A stretch of 64,000 nucleotides of DNA from Gillisia sp. Hel_I_86 (GTDB taxonomy: Bacteria > Bacteroidota > Bacteroidia > Flavobacteriales > Flavobacteriaceae): positions 930,001 to 994,000 of the forward strand of contig NZ_VISE01000001.1 in the NCBI RefSeq assembly GCF_007827275.1, given 5' to 3'. The translations under genes were made by a program, and so were the position numbers. How positions within the stretch are numbered: position 1 is the stretch's first letter; each line of letters opens with the position of its first letter. This document shows positions 9,455 through 16,149 of this stretch, one piece after another. The notes beneath the pieces are model-generated. The model had not been told where the DNA came from. It made no database searches and saw only the letters and a program-made list of their open reading frames with translations.

Positions 9455-9796
9455 TTAAAGCGGTCTCCCCAATTCCTTATTTGGATCCCAGAAAATTTTT
9501 TCGAAATTTTGAATTTGGTTATCCCTAACCACTATTCCTTCACTTTCCAACAATTGCTGCATGGCATTTGTGCCTCCAAAGTGATGTTTTCCCGTGAGCA
9601 ATCCCAATCTATTCACCACTCTTTGTGCAGGTACATTTTCCAGATCATGCGCTTTGTTCATCGCCCAACCTACCATTCTGGCACTTCTTGCCGCACCTAC
9701 ATATCTGGCGATAGCTCCATAAGAAGAAACCCTTCCAAAAGGAATAAGCTTTACCACCTCATAAACTCGCTCAAAAAAGTTGGTTTCCATGGCCAT
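9455..9796 (-). CDS. Alkyltransferase-like (ATL) protein, MGMT fold without the active cysteine
   Basis: The 113-residue protein matches the C-terminal DNA-binding domain of O6-alkylguanine-DNA alkyltransferases: FGRVSSYGAIARYVG is the helix-turn-helix and SARMVGWAM carries the arginine finger. The active-site motif PCHR is replaced by PAQR (VPAQRVVNRLG), so the methyl-accepting cysteine and its histidine are both gone. ATL proteins bind O6-alkylguanine lesions and hand them to nucleotide excision repair rather than repairing them directly. Two ATGs (9796 and 9790) could start it. It begins just after the stop of the LysE gene (2-bp gap), so they are probably co-transcribed. Confidence 0.88.
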   Translation of the reverse strand: MAMETNFFERVYEVVKLIPFGRVSSYGAIARYVGAARSARMVGWAMNKAHDLENVPAQRVVNRLGLLTGKHHFGGTNAMQQLLESEGIVVRDNQIQNFEKIFWDPNKELGRPL

Positions 9797-9798
9797 TT

Positions 9799-10422
9799 TT
9801 AATAATAGAAAATCCTGATCAAGGTTATTATCACTAAAACCAACATTAAAGCCGCCATAAAATAATTGGAATATTTAGCGAAAACTACCGACTTATCCTC
9901 AATTTTCCAGAAGGAAAAAATATAAAAATATAGGGTTGTAAATGTACCCAAAGTAGCCGCCAACACAAAAAACAACATCACAGACCAATCATAACTAACC
10001 CCGCCACCAACGTTTAGGGCTGCAGCAATGGCAACGAAAAAAGGAATTGGAAATACATTTAAAACCGCTACCAACATACCTTTAAAAATACTGTTGGAAT
10101 TGGCCTTTTTAGAATGTTTTTTCATGTGGGAATCACTTCTGGCCTTCATATAAAAATAAATCATTAAGACTATGAATATAACAAGCCCGGTCCTAAGAAG
10201 AATGTTGCGGACAAAAGGATTATCGAAAATATATTTTGCCAGGAAAACAGCGATTAATGCCTGAAAAAAGACAATAATGGATGCACCAATCGCAACATAA
10301 ATTCCATTTCTCTTTCCATATTCCACACAAGTTTTAGCCACTGTCATGTTTACTAATCCAGGGGGTACTACTCCTAAAAGAGCTGCGAAATATGTGATCA
10401 GGAAAATTTTTGTTTCCTCCAA
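9799..10422 (-). CDS. LysE family amino-acid/metabolite exporter
   Basis: The 207-residue integral membrane protein has about six hydrophobic helices, an N-terminal LLGVVPPGLVN segment equivalent to the PGPN motif of LysE/RhtB exporters, and a basic cytoplasmic loop in the middle (KARSDSHMKKHSKKAN). LysE proteins export amino acids or similar small molecules; the substrate here is unknown. No ATG is available before the conserved N-terminus, and an in-frame stop occurs four codons upstream, so translation most likely starts at the TTG at 10422. The gene follows trmB with a 4-bp gap and continues into the ATL gene. Confidence 0.85.
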   Translation of the reverse strand: MEETKIFLITYFAALLGVVPPGLVNMTVAKTCVEYGKRNGIYVAIGASIIVFFQALIAVFLAKYIFDNPFVRNILLRTGLVIFIVLMIYFYMKARSDSHMKKHSKKANSNSIFKGMLVAVLNVFPIPFFVAIAAALNVGGGVSYDWSVMLFFVLAATLGTFTTLYFYIFSFWKIEDKSVVFAKYSNYFMAALMLVLVIITLIRIFYY

Positions 10423-10426
10423 ATTG

Positions 10427-11101
10427 CTACTTTATCTTAAATTGAATATAGGTAATGGGTTTCCCTTGCTCAAGGTACTGTTTTTCATAGAAAGTTTGTA
10501 TCCCCACCACCTCTTTTGGAGAATATACATTTTTGTACACATCATGGTTAGCATGCAAGATTTCATGTCCCTCCCCATGTAGCAGCCCCAATGTATATCC
10601 ATGCATAAACTCACTATCTGTCTTTAGGTTTACCAAGCCCCCTGGTTTTAAGATATGCTTATATTTTTTAAGGAATTCAGAATTTGTTAACCTATGCTTG
10701 GTGCGCTTGTATTTTATTTGAGGATCTGGAAAGGTGATCCAGATTTCATCCACTTCATTTTCTTCGAACAACAACTCTATAAGTTCTATTTGGGTTCTAA
10801 TAAATCCGATGTTCTTCATGCCCTCCTCAACAGCGGTCTTTGCGCCCCTCCAAAAACGGGCACCTTTAATATCCACCCCAATAAAGTTTTTATCCGGATT
10901 GGCTTGGGCCATCGCAACACTATATTCCCCTTTTCCACAACCCAATTCCAAAACTATAGGATTGTTGTTCTTAAAAAAATCTTTGTTCCAATTCCCTTTA
11001 AGAGGATAGGTGTGATCTACAATTTCTTGCCTGGATGGCTGAACAACATTGTTAAAACTTTCATTTTCCCTAAATCTCTTGAGTTTGTTCTTGCTGCCCA
11101 C
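10427..11101 (-). CDS. trmB: tRNA (guanine-N7-)-methyltransferase
   Basis: The 224-residue enzyme makes m7G46 in the variable loop of tRNA using S-adenosylmethionine. The SAM-binding motif is VLELGCGKGEYSVAMA (about 49-64), followed by NFIGVDIKGARFWRGA, and the catalytic-region signature ITFPDPQIKYKRTKHRL, all typical of TrmB. The N-terminal MGSKNKLKRFRENESFNNV stretch is the form seen in Bacteroidota. The start is a GTG at 11101; no ATG precedes the conserved N-terminus. A TAATTTTG promoter box lies about 20 bases upstream. Confidence 0.96.
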   Translation of the reverse strand: MGSKNKLKRFRENESFNNVVQPSRQEIVDHTYPLKGNWNKDFFKNNNPIVLELGCGKGEYSVAMAQANPDKNFIGVDIKGARFWRGAKTAVEEGMKNIGFIRTQIELIELLFEENEVDEIWITFPDPQIKYKRTKHRLTNSEFLKKYKHILKPGGLVNLKTDSEFMHGYTLGLLHGEGHEILHANHDVYKNVYSPKEVVGIQTFYEKQYLEQGKPITYIQFKIK

Positions 11102-11120
11102 GTGTAGTTGAATATTTTGC

Positions 11121-11128
11121 CAAAATTA
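11121..11128 (-). promoter_or_regulatory. -7 promoter box (TAATTTTG on minus strand) for trmB
   Basis: The minus strand reads TAATTTTG, matching TAnnTTTG, 20 bases ahead of the GTG start of trmB. The position supports the GTG start. The -33 element is not clear. Confidence 0.5.
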
Positions 11129-11194
11129 ACTAAAATAGATCAGAAAGTCATTATTGGATTTTTATGTGTTTTGGATATTTTTAAAAATTAAATT

Positions 11195-11485
11195 GTTTGT
11201 CCCTAAAGTATCTTAAACGAAAAAGACGTCATTCTGTTCCGATATGTAGCAGAATTGTTTCAGAATCTCATTTCAATGTAAATCAATGCAATATTGAGAC
11301 CCTGAAATAAATTACCATTGACGAATTTTTATTTATTTGTGAATCCAAGACCCTGAAACCAGTTCAGGGTGACGATGCGAAATTGTCGTCATGCTGAACT
11401 TGTTTCAGCATCCCCTCAGCTTATATAAAAAACACGTCAATTTCCTACGCTGGATAACTTTTTTATCACGGGTCTCAGGGTGACG
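11195..11485. repeat. Composite intergenic repeat block (palindromes plus 51-bp CGTCA element)
   Basis: This part of the gap between trmB and the glycosyltransferase is built of repeats seen elsewhere in the window. 11195-11412 is an inverted, diverged copy of 24630-24845, sharing for example TGTCC.TAAAGTATC and the ATTTTTATTTATTTGTGAATCCA block. It contains the palindrome CGTCATGCTGAACTTGTTTC (11387 onward, continuing AGCATC). 11435-11485 is a minus-oriented copy of a 51-bp element running from CGTCAATTTCCTACGC to GGGTCTCAGGGTGACG, with CGTCA/TGACG ends. No open reading frame here is credible. Confidence 0.8.
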
Positions 11486-11580
11486 AAAGAAATATTAGGA
11501 CAAAAAACGAATATACATATAAACCAAGAACCCCGGGGCAAGCCCACGAGGTATGTATTGGAAAATATTTTTAAAAAATT

Positions 11581-11622
11581 CGAGGCAAGCCTCGGGGAAT
11601 TAAACCCTCAATAAGGGATTAA
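11581..11622 (+). repeat. Two-hairpin repeat (GAGGCAAGCCTC / CCCTCAATAAGGG), copy 1
   Basis: The sequence holds GAGGCAAGCCTC, a short perfect hairpin, then GGGGAATTAAA, then CCCTCAATAAGGGATTAA, a second small hairpin. Copies 2 and 3 are at 40413-40454 and 43654-43699, in the same orientation, each just upstream of a plus-strand gene. A degenerate half copy precedes it at 11530-11550. Confidence 0.75.
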
Positions 11623-11632
11623 TGCACGTTTC

Positions 11633-11661
11633 TTGTTTCAACAATGGGTTGATTATATTTG
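11633..11661 (+). promoter_or_regulatory. Promoter: TTG (-33) and TATATTTG (-7) before the glycosyltransferase gene
   Basis: TATATTTG (11654-11661) matches the Bacteroidota -7 box and a TTG lies 18 bases upstream (11633-11635). The box ends only three bases before the ATG at 11665, so the transcript would be leaderless or nearly so. Confidence 0.55.
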
Positions 11662-11664
11662 CTT

Positions 11665-12723
11665 ATGTCGAAAAAACGGATTTTAGTTGCCCCATTAAAT
11701 TGGGGTTTAGGCCATGCAACAAGATGCATCCCAATAATCAATGAACTAGTTCGTCAAGATTTTGAACCTGTTATCGCTTCAGATGGAGCTGCGCTAGAAT
11801 TACTTCGGAAGGAATTCCCAGATTTGGAACACCATGTTTTGCCGGAATATAATATTACTTATTCAAAAAAGAATACTTTTTTTAAATTGAAACTTTTAAG
11901 TCAAACCCCAAAAATAATCGCTGCGATTCAGCAAGAAAGAAAAACAACAAAAAAATTGGTAGATTCCCACAACATTTCAGGGATTATTTCTGACAATAGA
12001 TGGGGAGTGAGAAGCAAAAAAGTTCCATCGGTATTTATAACCCATCAGTTAAAAGTGCTTTCTGGAAGTTCAACTTTGTTAAGCAGTAAAATTCAGCAAA
12101 AATTGATTTCAAAATTCACGGAATGCTGGGTTCCCGATTTTGAAGAGAAACCTAATTTAAGTGGGGAAATGGGACATTTAGAGAAAACACCGTTTTCAGT
12201 AAGATATATTGGACCCCTAAGTAGATTTACGAAACTACAACTTCCAGTTAAACACAACTATGCCATCCTACTCTCTGGGCCTGAACCCCAGCGGGAAATT
12301 TTAGAAGAACTACTTCTGAAAGAATTTAAAAACTATTCATCTCCCGTTTTAGTGGTTCGAGGAGTATTGGAAAAGGAATCTAAAAGCGAGAAAATGGGGA
12401 ACCTTAAAATTTACAACTACTTGATTGGAAGAGAATTGGAAGAGGCATTAAACAGTAGCGAAGCCATCATTTGCAGATCTGGTTATACCAGTGTGATGGA
12501 CATTGCGAAATTAGAGAAGAAAGCTTTTTTTATTCCCACTCCAGGACAACCGGAGCAAGAATATTTAGCAAAGGATTTAACTAAAAAAGGCTTCGTGGAC
12601 AGTTGTGACCAAAATAAATTTACCCTGAAGAAATTGGAAAATCTGGAAAATACGAGTGGTTTAAGCTTTGATTTTTTTACCAGCAGTTTTAGTGCTGCTT
12701 TTGGCCTTTTCCAGTGTAAATGA
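11665..12723 (+). CDS. Glycosyltransferase, GT28/MurG-like GT-B fold
   Basis: The 352-residue protein begins MSKKRILVAPLNWGLGHATR, the glycine-rich N-terminal loop of MurG/GT28-like glycosyltransferases. The C-terminal half has SGPEPQRE, a nucleotide-sugar-binding ICRSGYTSVMDIAKL segment and PTPGQPEQEYLA, which match the donor-binding region of that family. The sugar and acceptor are unknown; cell-surface glycan or glycolipid synthesis is the likely setting. ATG at 11665 is preferred to the in-frame TTG at 11659 because the conserved strand starts there. Its last 63 bases overlap, tail to tail, the end of the histidine-kinase gene on the other strand. Confidence 0.82.
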   Translation: MSKKRILVAPLNWGLGHATRCIPIINELVRQDFEPVIASDGAALELLRKEFPDLEHHVLPEYNITYSKKNTFFKLKLLSQTPKIIAAIQQERKTTKKLVDSHNISGIISDNRWGVRSKKVPSVFITHQLKVLSGSSTLLSSKIQQKLISKFTECWVPDFEEKPNLSGEMGHLEKTPFSVRYIGPLSRFTKLQLPVKHNYAILLSGPEPQREILEELLLKEFKNYSSPVLVVRGVLEKESKSEKMGNLKIYNYLIGRELEEALNSSEAIICRSGYTSVMDIAKLEKKAFFIPTPGQPEQEYLAKDLTKKGFVDSCDQNKFTLKKLENLENTSGLSFDFFTSSFSAAFGLFQCK

Positions 12724-13740
12724 AAATTCGCTGCTTACTCCATAAACACTTTCTACATAGATTTTCTCATTATGTGCTTCCAGAATATGTTTTACTATAG
12801 AAAGCCCCAACCCCGAACCTCCTTCTTTTCTAGATCCGCTTTTATCTACCCTAAAAAAACGTTCGAACAGGCGGGGAATATTTGCTTTTTCTATCCCTTC
12901 CCCATTATCTGAGATCCTAATGATCACCTTATTTTTAATGAGGTTCTCGATACTTACTTCAGTAGTCCCGTCCTTTTTACCATATTTAATAGAGTTCACC
13001 ACCAAATTGGAAATTACCTGTTGCATTCTATCCATATCGGCTTTTACCATAATGGGCTCTTTATAAGGGCGGTCGAAAACAAGGGAAATATTTTTTTTTG
13101 CAGCTTTCATCTCCAAAAGGTCGAAGACGTTCTGGATTAATTCGACTATATTAAAATCCTCTTTATTTAAATGAAGGTCACCGGTTTCCAATTTGGTGAT
13201 CATATCCAGATCTTTTACAATATAAATAAGCCGTTCCACCCCTTTATTTGCTCTCTGCAAGTATTTTTTACGCACTGCTTTATCCTTCATGGCGCCATCC
13301 AACAACGTGAGGATGTAGCCTTGCACAGTAAATAATGGGGTTTTAAGTTCGTGGGAAACATTTCCAATAAACTCTTTTCTATAGGTCTCTCTAACCTGTA
13401 AAGTTTCAATCTCGAGCTTTTTACCTTTGGCGAATTTTTCTACTTCCTTGGTTAGGGTTGCCATATCTGTAGTGATCTGGCTGGGATCCAAAGTGCTTGC
13501 GTCCAAAAGTGCAACATTATCGTAGATGTTTTTTATACGCTTGTAAATGAAATGTTCTACCCTATATTGAATTATAATAAAAGAGATCAAAAAACAAACT
13601 AAGGCAAAACCAAGAGTTGGCCAAATTAAAAATCCTGAAGTCCACAAGGAAAAAACACCCACAATCAAAGTGAGAAATATGGAAAGATATAACGAGGTCT
13701 TAAAAGAAAATTTATATGAACGCTTAAAACTTTTAGCCAT
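12661..13740 (-). CDS. Sensor histidine kinase, PhoR-like
   Basis: The 359-residue protein starts with two closely spaced membrane helices (about 16-34 and 38-58) and almost no periplasmic loop, so it probably does not sense an external ligand directly. A HisKA domain follows with the phosphoacceptor His130 in FIGNVSHELKTPL, then an HATPase domain with the N box (NLVVNSIKYG), DNGEGIEKANIPRLFERFFR and GGSGLGLSIVKHI. This short two-helix form is like PhoR of phosphate signalling, but no Pst genes are in view. It overlaps the upstream response-regulator gene by one base, so the pair is translationally coupled. Confidence 0.9.
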   Translation of the reverse strand: MAKSFKRSYKFSFKTSLYLSIFLTLIVGVFSLWTSGFLIWPTLGFALVCFLISFIIIQYRVEHFIYKRIKNIYDNVALLDASTLDPSQITTDMATLTKEVEKFAKGKKLEIETLQVRETYRKEFIGNVSHELKTPLFTVQGYILTLLDGAMKDKAVRKKYLQRANKGVERLIYIVKDLDMITKLETGDLHLNKEDFNIVELIQNVFDLLEMKAAKKNISLVFDRPYKEPIMVKADMDRMQQVISNLVVNSIKYGKKDGTTEVSIENLIKNKVIIRISDNGEGIEKANIPRLFERFFRVDKSGSRKEGGSGLGLSIVKHILEAHNEKIYVESVYGVSSEFSFTLEKAKSSTKTAGKKIKA

Positions 13741-14423
13741 TAAACAACAAACTTATAACCTACTCCTTTTACAGTTTTAAAACTGTCGTCCCCAATTTTT
13801 TCGCGTAGTTTTCGAATATGTACATCGATAGTTCTTCCGCCAACTACCACATCGTTGCCCCACACATTATCCAAGATATCTTCTCTTTTAAAGACTTTCC
13901 CAGGTTTGGATGCAAGTAGTGAAAGTAATTCAAATTCTTTTCTTGGCAAGATAATTTCCTTTTCGTTATTAATGATTTTATATTCATCCCTATTAATAAC
14001 CAGGTTCCCAATTTTCACAATATTGGACGAGGGTTCAGTTTCCTTAAATCTTCTAAGCAAAGCGTTTACCTTACTTACTAAAACCTTGGGTTTTATAGGT
14101 TTGGTAATATAATCGTCTGCGCCGGCATCAAAACCCGCCATTTGGGAATAATCCTCTCCCCGGGCTGTTAGGAATGTTATCATGGTTTCGGCTAATTCCG
14201 GGATTTTTCGGATTTGCTCACAAGCTTCAATTCCGTCCATCTCAGGCATCATAACATCTAGTATGATAAGTTGTGGTTTTTTTTTCTTGGCGAGTTTCAC
14301 TGCTTCGATACCATTTTCAGCGGTAATTACATGATAGCCTTCCGCAGAAAGATTGTAACCAACGATCTCCAAGATATCCGGCTCATCATCCACCAACAAA
14401 ATTGTTATGTTTTTTTTCTTCAT
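13740..14423 (-). CDS. OmpR/PhoB-family response regulator
   Basis: The 227-residue protein has a receiver domain (1-120) with the acidic pair DDE at 12-14, the phosphorylation site Asp56 in LIILDVMMPEMDG, and a conserved Lys in DDYITKPIKP. A winged-helix output domain follows (about 130-227, with RTIDVHIRKLREKIG and KTVKGVGYKFVV). This is the OmpR/PhoB subgroup, which binds direct repeats with a centre spacing of about 11 bp. Such repeats occur in the divergent intergenic region just upstream (14500-14521 and 14655-14676), fitting autoregulation and control of the divergent lipoprotein/receptor genes. Phosphate as the signal is inference. Confidence 0.92.
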   Translation of the reverse strand: MKKKNITILLVDDEPDILEIVGYNLSAEGYHVITAENGIEAVKLAKKKKPQLIILDVMMPEMDGIEACEQIRKIPELAETMITFLTARGEDYSQMAGFDAGADDYITKPIKPKVLVSKVNALLRRFKETEPSSNIVKIGNLVINRDEYKIINNEKEIILPRKEFELLSLLASKPGKVFKREDILDNVWGNDVVVGGRTIDVHIRKLREKIGDDSFKTVKGVGYKFVV

Positions 14424-14499
14424 GAGAATTGAAACTATTCATTGAGATTATATAGGTAAAGATAAAATTAATCTCCCATAGTTTTATCCAAATCCCTAT

Positions 14500-14521
14500 T
14501 GGTAACACTTAGGTAACAATG
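14500..14521. promoter_or_regulatory. 11-bp-spaced direct repeat (GGTAAC), candidate response-regulator operator
   Basis: The sequence TGGTAACACTT AGGTAACAATG contains GGTAAC twice at exactly 11-bp spacing (14501 and 14512), the geometry recognised by OmpR/PhoB-type dimers. It lies about 80 bp upstream of the response-regulator start codon. Confidence 0.5.
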
Positions 14522-14595
14522 CCTTTATGGTTTAAAGCCCTTAAAGCCCCAATAATTTCGGTGCCCTAGACCCCAAAAACATCAATTTTGAGGTT

Positions 14596-14628
14596 TTATC
14601 TTATTGTTCCTTCTAAACAATAAGATAA
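14596..14628. promoter_or_regulatory. Perfect 13-bp inverted repeat in divergent intergenic region
   Basis: TTATCTTATTGTT (14596-14608) and AACAATAAGATAA (14616-14628) are exact reverse complements separated by 7 bases. It sits between the two 11-bp-spaced operators, with about 170 bp to one gene and 120 bp to the other, so it is not after any gene end. It could be an operator for another regulator or a transcription-insulating hairpin. Confidence 0.55.
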
Positions 14629-14654
14629 CATTAAAACGCCCGTCATTAACCCAA

Positions 14655-14676
14655 AGGTAAAGTTTAGGTAAGCTTT
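14655..14676. promoter_or_regulatory. 11-bp-spaced direct repeat (AGGTAA), candidate response-regulator operator
   Basis: AGGTAAAGTTT AGGTAAGCTTT places AGGTAA at 14655 and 14666. A weaker AGGTGG is in the same phase at 14688 (22 bp further). It lies about 75-95 bp before the lipoprotein start at 14748, a suitable position for activation by the adjacent PhoB-like regulator. Confidence 0.55.
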
Positions 14677-14747
14677 AAACAGGATTAAGGTGGTTAATTT
14701 GTCTTGAATTTAAACCTAAACAGATTAAAATTTAAAATTAACGATTT

Positions 14748-16055
14748 ATGAAAAAATTATTTTTAACCGGAATGGCATTAACAGCCTTGCTTTTTACAAG
14801 CTGTAGCAAAGATGATAATGCAGCTCCACTGGTACAACTAGCAACCTGTACCGATGGAATTAAGAATGGAAATGAAACCGGGATAGATTGTGGTGGCGCT
14901 TGTGTGCCCTGCAAAACTGCAAATATAGATTCGGATCTATCAGGATTGATTTCTCAGGATTTAACCTTAACCAAAGATATTATCTGGGAATTGAACGGAA
15001 AGGTAGTAGTTGGCGATGGAGTTACTTTAACAATTGAACCCGGAACTATTATTAAAGGTACAGAAGGAACAGGATCTTTGGCTTCTGCACTAATCGTTGG
15101 TAGAGGTGGATTAATTGATGCCCGAGGGACCGCAGAGGAACCAATCATTTTTACCTCTATTAATGATAATATTCAAGTAGGCCAAAAGGCCGGAACTAAT
15201 CTGGATGAAAACGACAGGGGCCTTTGGGGTGGAGTTTTAATTTTAGGAAAAGCACCAGGTTCATTTGAAGGTGATCCTGAGGAATCTCAAATTGAAGGAA
15301 TCCCTGCCGATGACGAATTTGGCCGCTTCGGTGGTACTGATCCGGAAGATAATTCAGGATTTTTCCAATATGTTTCTATCCGTCACGGAGGTGCCTTAAT
15401 TGGTTCTGGTAATGAAATCAATGGTTTGTCCATGGGTGGTGTTGGTAGCGGTACCTTAATAGATAATATCGAAGTTGTAGGTAATGTAGATGATGGTTAT
15501 GAATTTTTTGGTGGAACTGTAAACCCAACCAATCTAGTAGCTTTCGCAGGTGGAGATGATGGCCTTGACGTTGACATGGCTTATTCAGGAACTATAACCA
15601 ATGCACTGGTGATCCAAGGAAACATTTCAGACCATGCTTTGGAAATTGATGGTCCTGAAGGAACTCTTCTAGGCGCATTTACTATAGACGGTTTAACCAT
15701 AATTGGTGATCCAAGTGCTCCACAAGGTGAAATCGCCGATTTTAGGGATGCAGCGAAGGGAACAATTAAAAATGTGTTTATTAAAGGATTTGGCGCTACT
15801 CAAGATCTCGAATTTGATGATGCCGGTACAGCCGAAAATTATATCGATGGAAGCCTTAGTTTTTCTGCCTGGGAAATAGTTTTGCCTGAAGGAGTTTCAA
15901 GTGTTGAAGATCTATTTAATGATACTACCGATAGTACGACCCTAAAAGCTGATTCTGCCAACTTTGCCACTGCGGTACAAGCCGGATCACAAACCGTAGG
16001 TGCAGACCTTTCGGTATTCGATTGGACCTTTGCCAAAGCACGTGGCGCATTCTAA
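14748..16055 (+). CDS. Surface lipoprotein with beta-helix-like repeats, TonB-receptor partner
   Basis: The 435-residue protein has a lipoprotein signal (LLFTSC, Cys19) and then a Cys-rich CTDGIKNGNETGIDCGG segment often found after the anchor in Bacteroidota secreted proteins. The rest is Gly/Asp/Asn-rich and reads like a parallel beta-helix (for example GGDDGLDVDMAYSG, HALEIDGPEG). Homologues are often annotated loosely as multidrug transporter, which the sequence does not support. The gene stands before a TonB-dependent receptor with 94 bp between, and both are divergent from the PhoB-like regulator, suggesting a nutrient-scavenging pair switched on by that system. Part of a second relative survives as a fragment at 20822-21055. 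Confidence 0.72.
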   Translation: MKKLFLTGMALTALLFTSCSKDDNAAPLVQLATCTDGIKNGNETGIDCGGACVPCKTANIDSDLSGLISQDLTLTKDIIWELNGKVVVGDGVTLTIEPGTIIKGTEGTGSLASALIVGRGGLIDARGTAEEPIIFTSINDNIQVGQKAGTNLDENDRGLWGGVLILGKAPGSFEGDPEESQIEGIPADDEFGRFGGTDPEDNSGFFQYVSIRHGGALIGSGNEINGLSMGGVGSGTLIDNIEVVGNVDDGYEFFGGTVNPTNLVAFAGGDDGLDVDMAYSGTITNALVIQGNISDHALEIDGPEGTLLGAFTIDGLTIIGDPSAPQGEIADFRDAAKGTIKNVFIKGFGATQDLEFDDAGTAENYIDGSLSFSAWEIVLPEGVSSVEDLFNDTTDSTTLKADSANFATAVQAGSQTVGADLSVFDWTFAKARGAF

Positions 16056-16087
16056 AAAAAAAATTGACCAGCATATAAAACTACAGC

Positions 16088-16120
16088 AAATTGCTCGCCC
16101 CTTTTAGGGTCGGGCAATTT
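16088..16120 (+). terminator. Intercistronic hairpin between lipoprotein and receptor genes
   Basis: AAATTGCTCGCCCC and GGGTCGGGCAATTT can pair around a TTTTA loop with one mismatch and one wobble. A proper T-tract does not follow (ATTATAAAG), so it may reduce rather than end transcription, or stabilise the upstream message. Confidence 0.5.
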
Positions 16121-16149
16121 ATTATAAAGATTAATTATTTGAAATTTCT

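Noticed and set aside
10694-11107. 137-codon plus-strand frame opposite trmB
   Set aside because: It is the antisense shadow of trmB, which has full conserved motifs.
11102-11664. Possible CRISPR array in the repeat-rich gaps
   Set aside because: Repeats are dispersed, palindromic and irregularly spaced, with no regular spacers, and no cas genes are near.
14748-16055. Calling the lipoprotein a multidrug transporter
   Set aside because: It is a single lipoprotein with beta-helix-like repeats and no membrane helices; that name in similar proteins has no support in the sequence.
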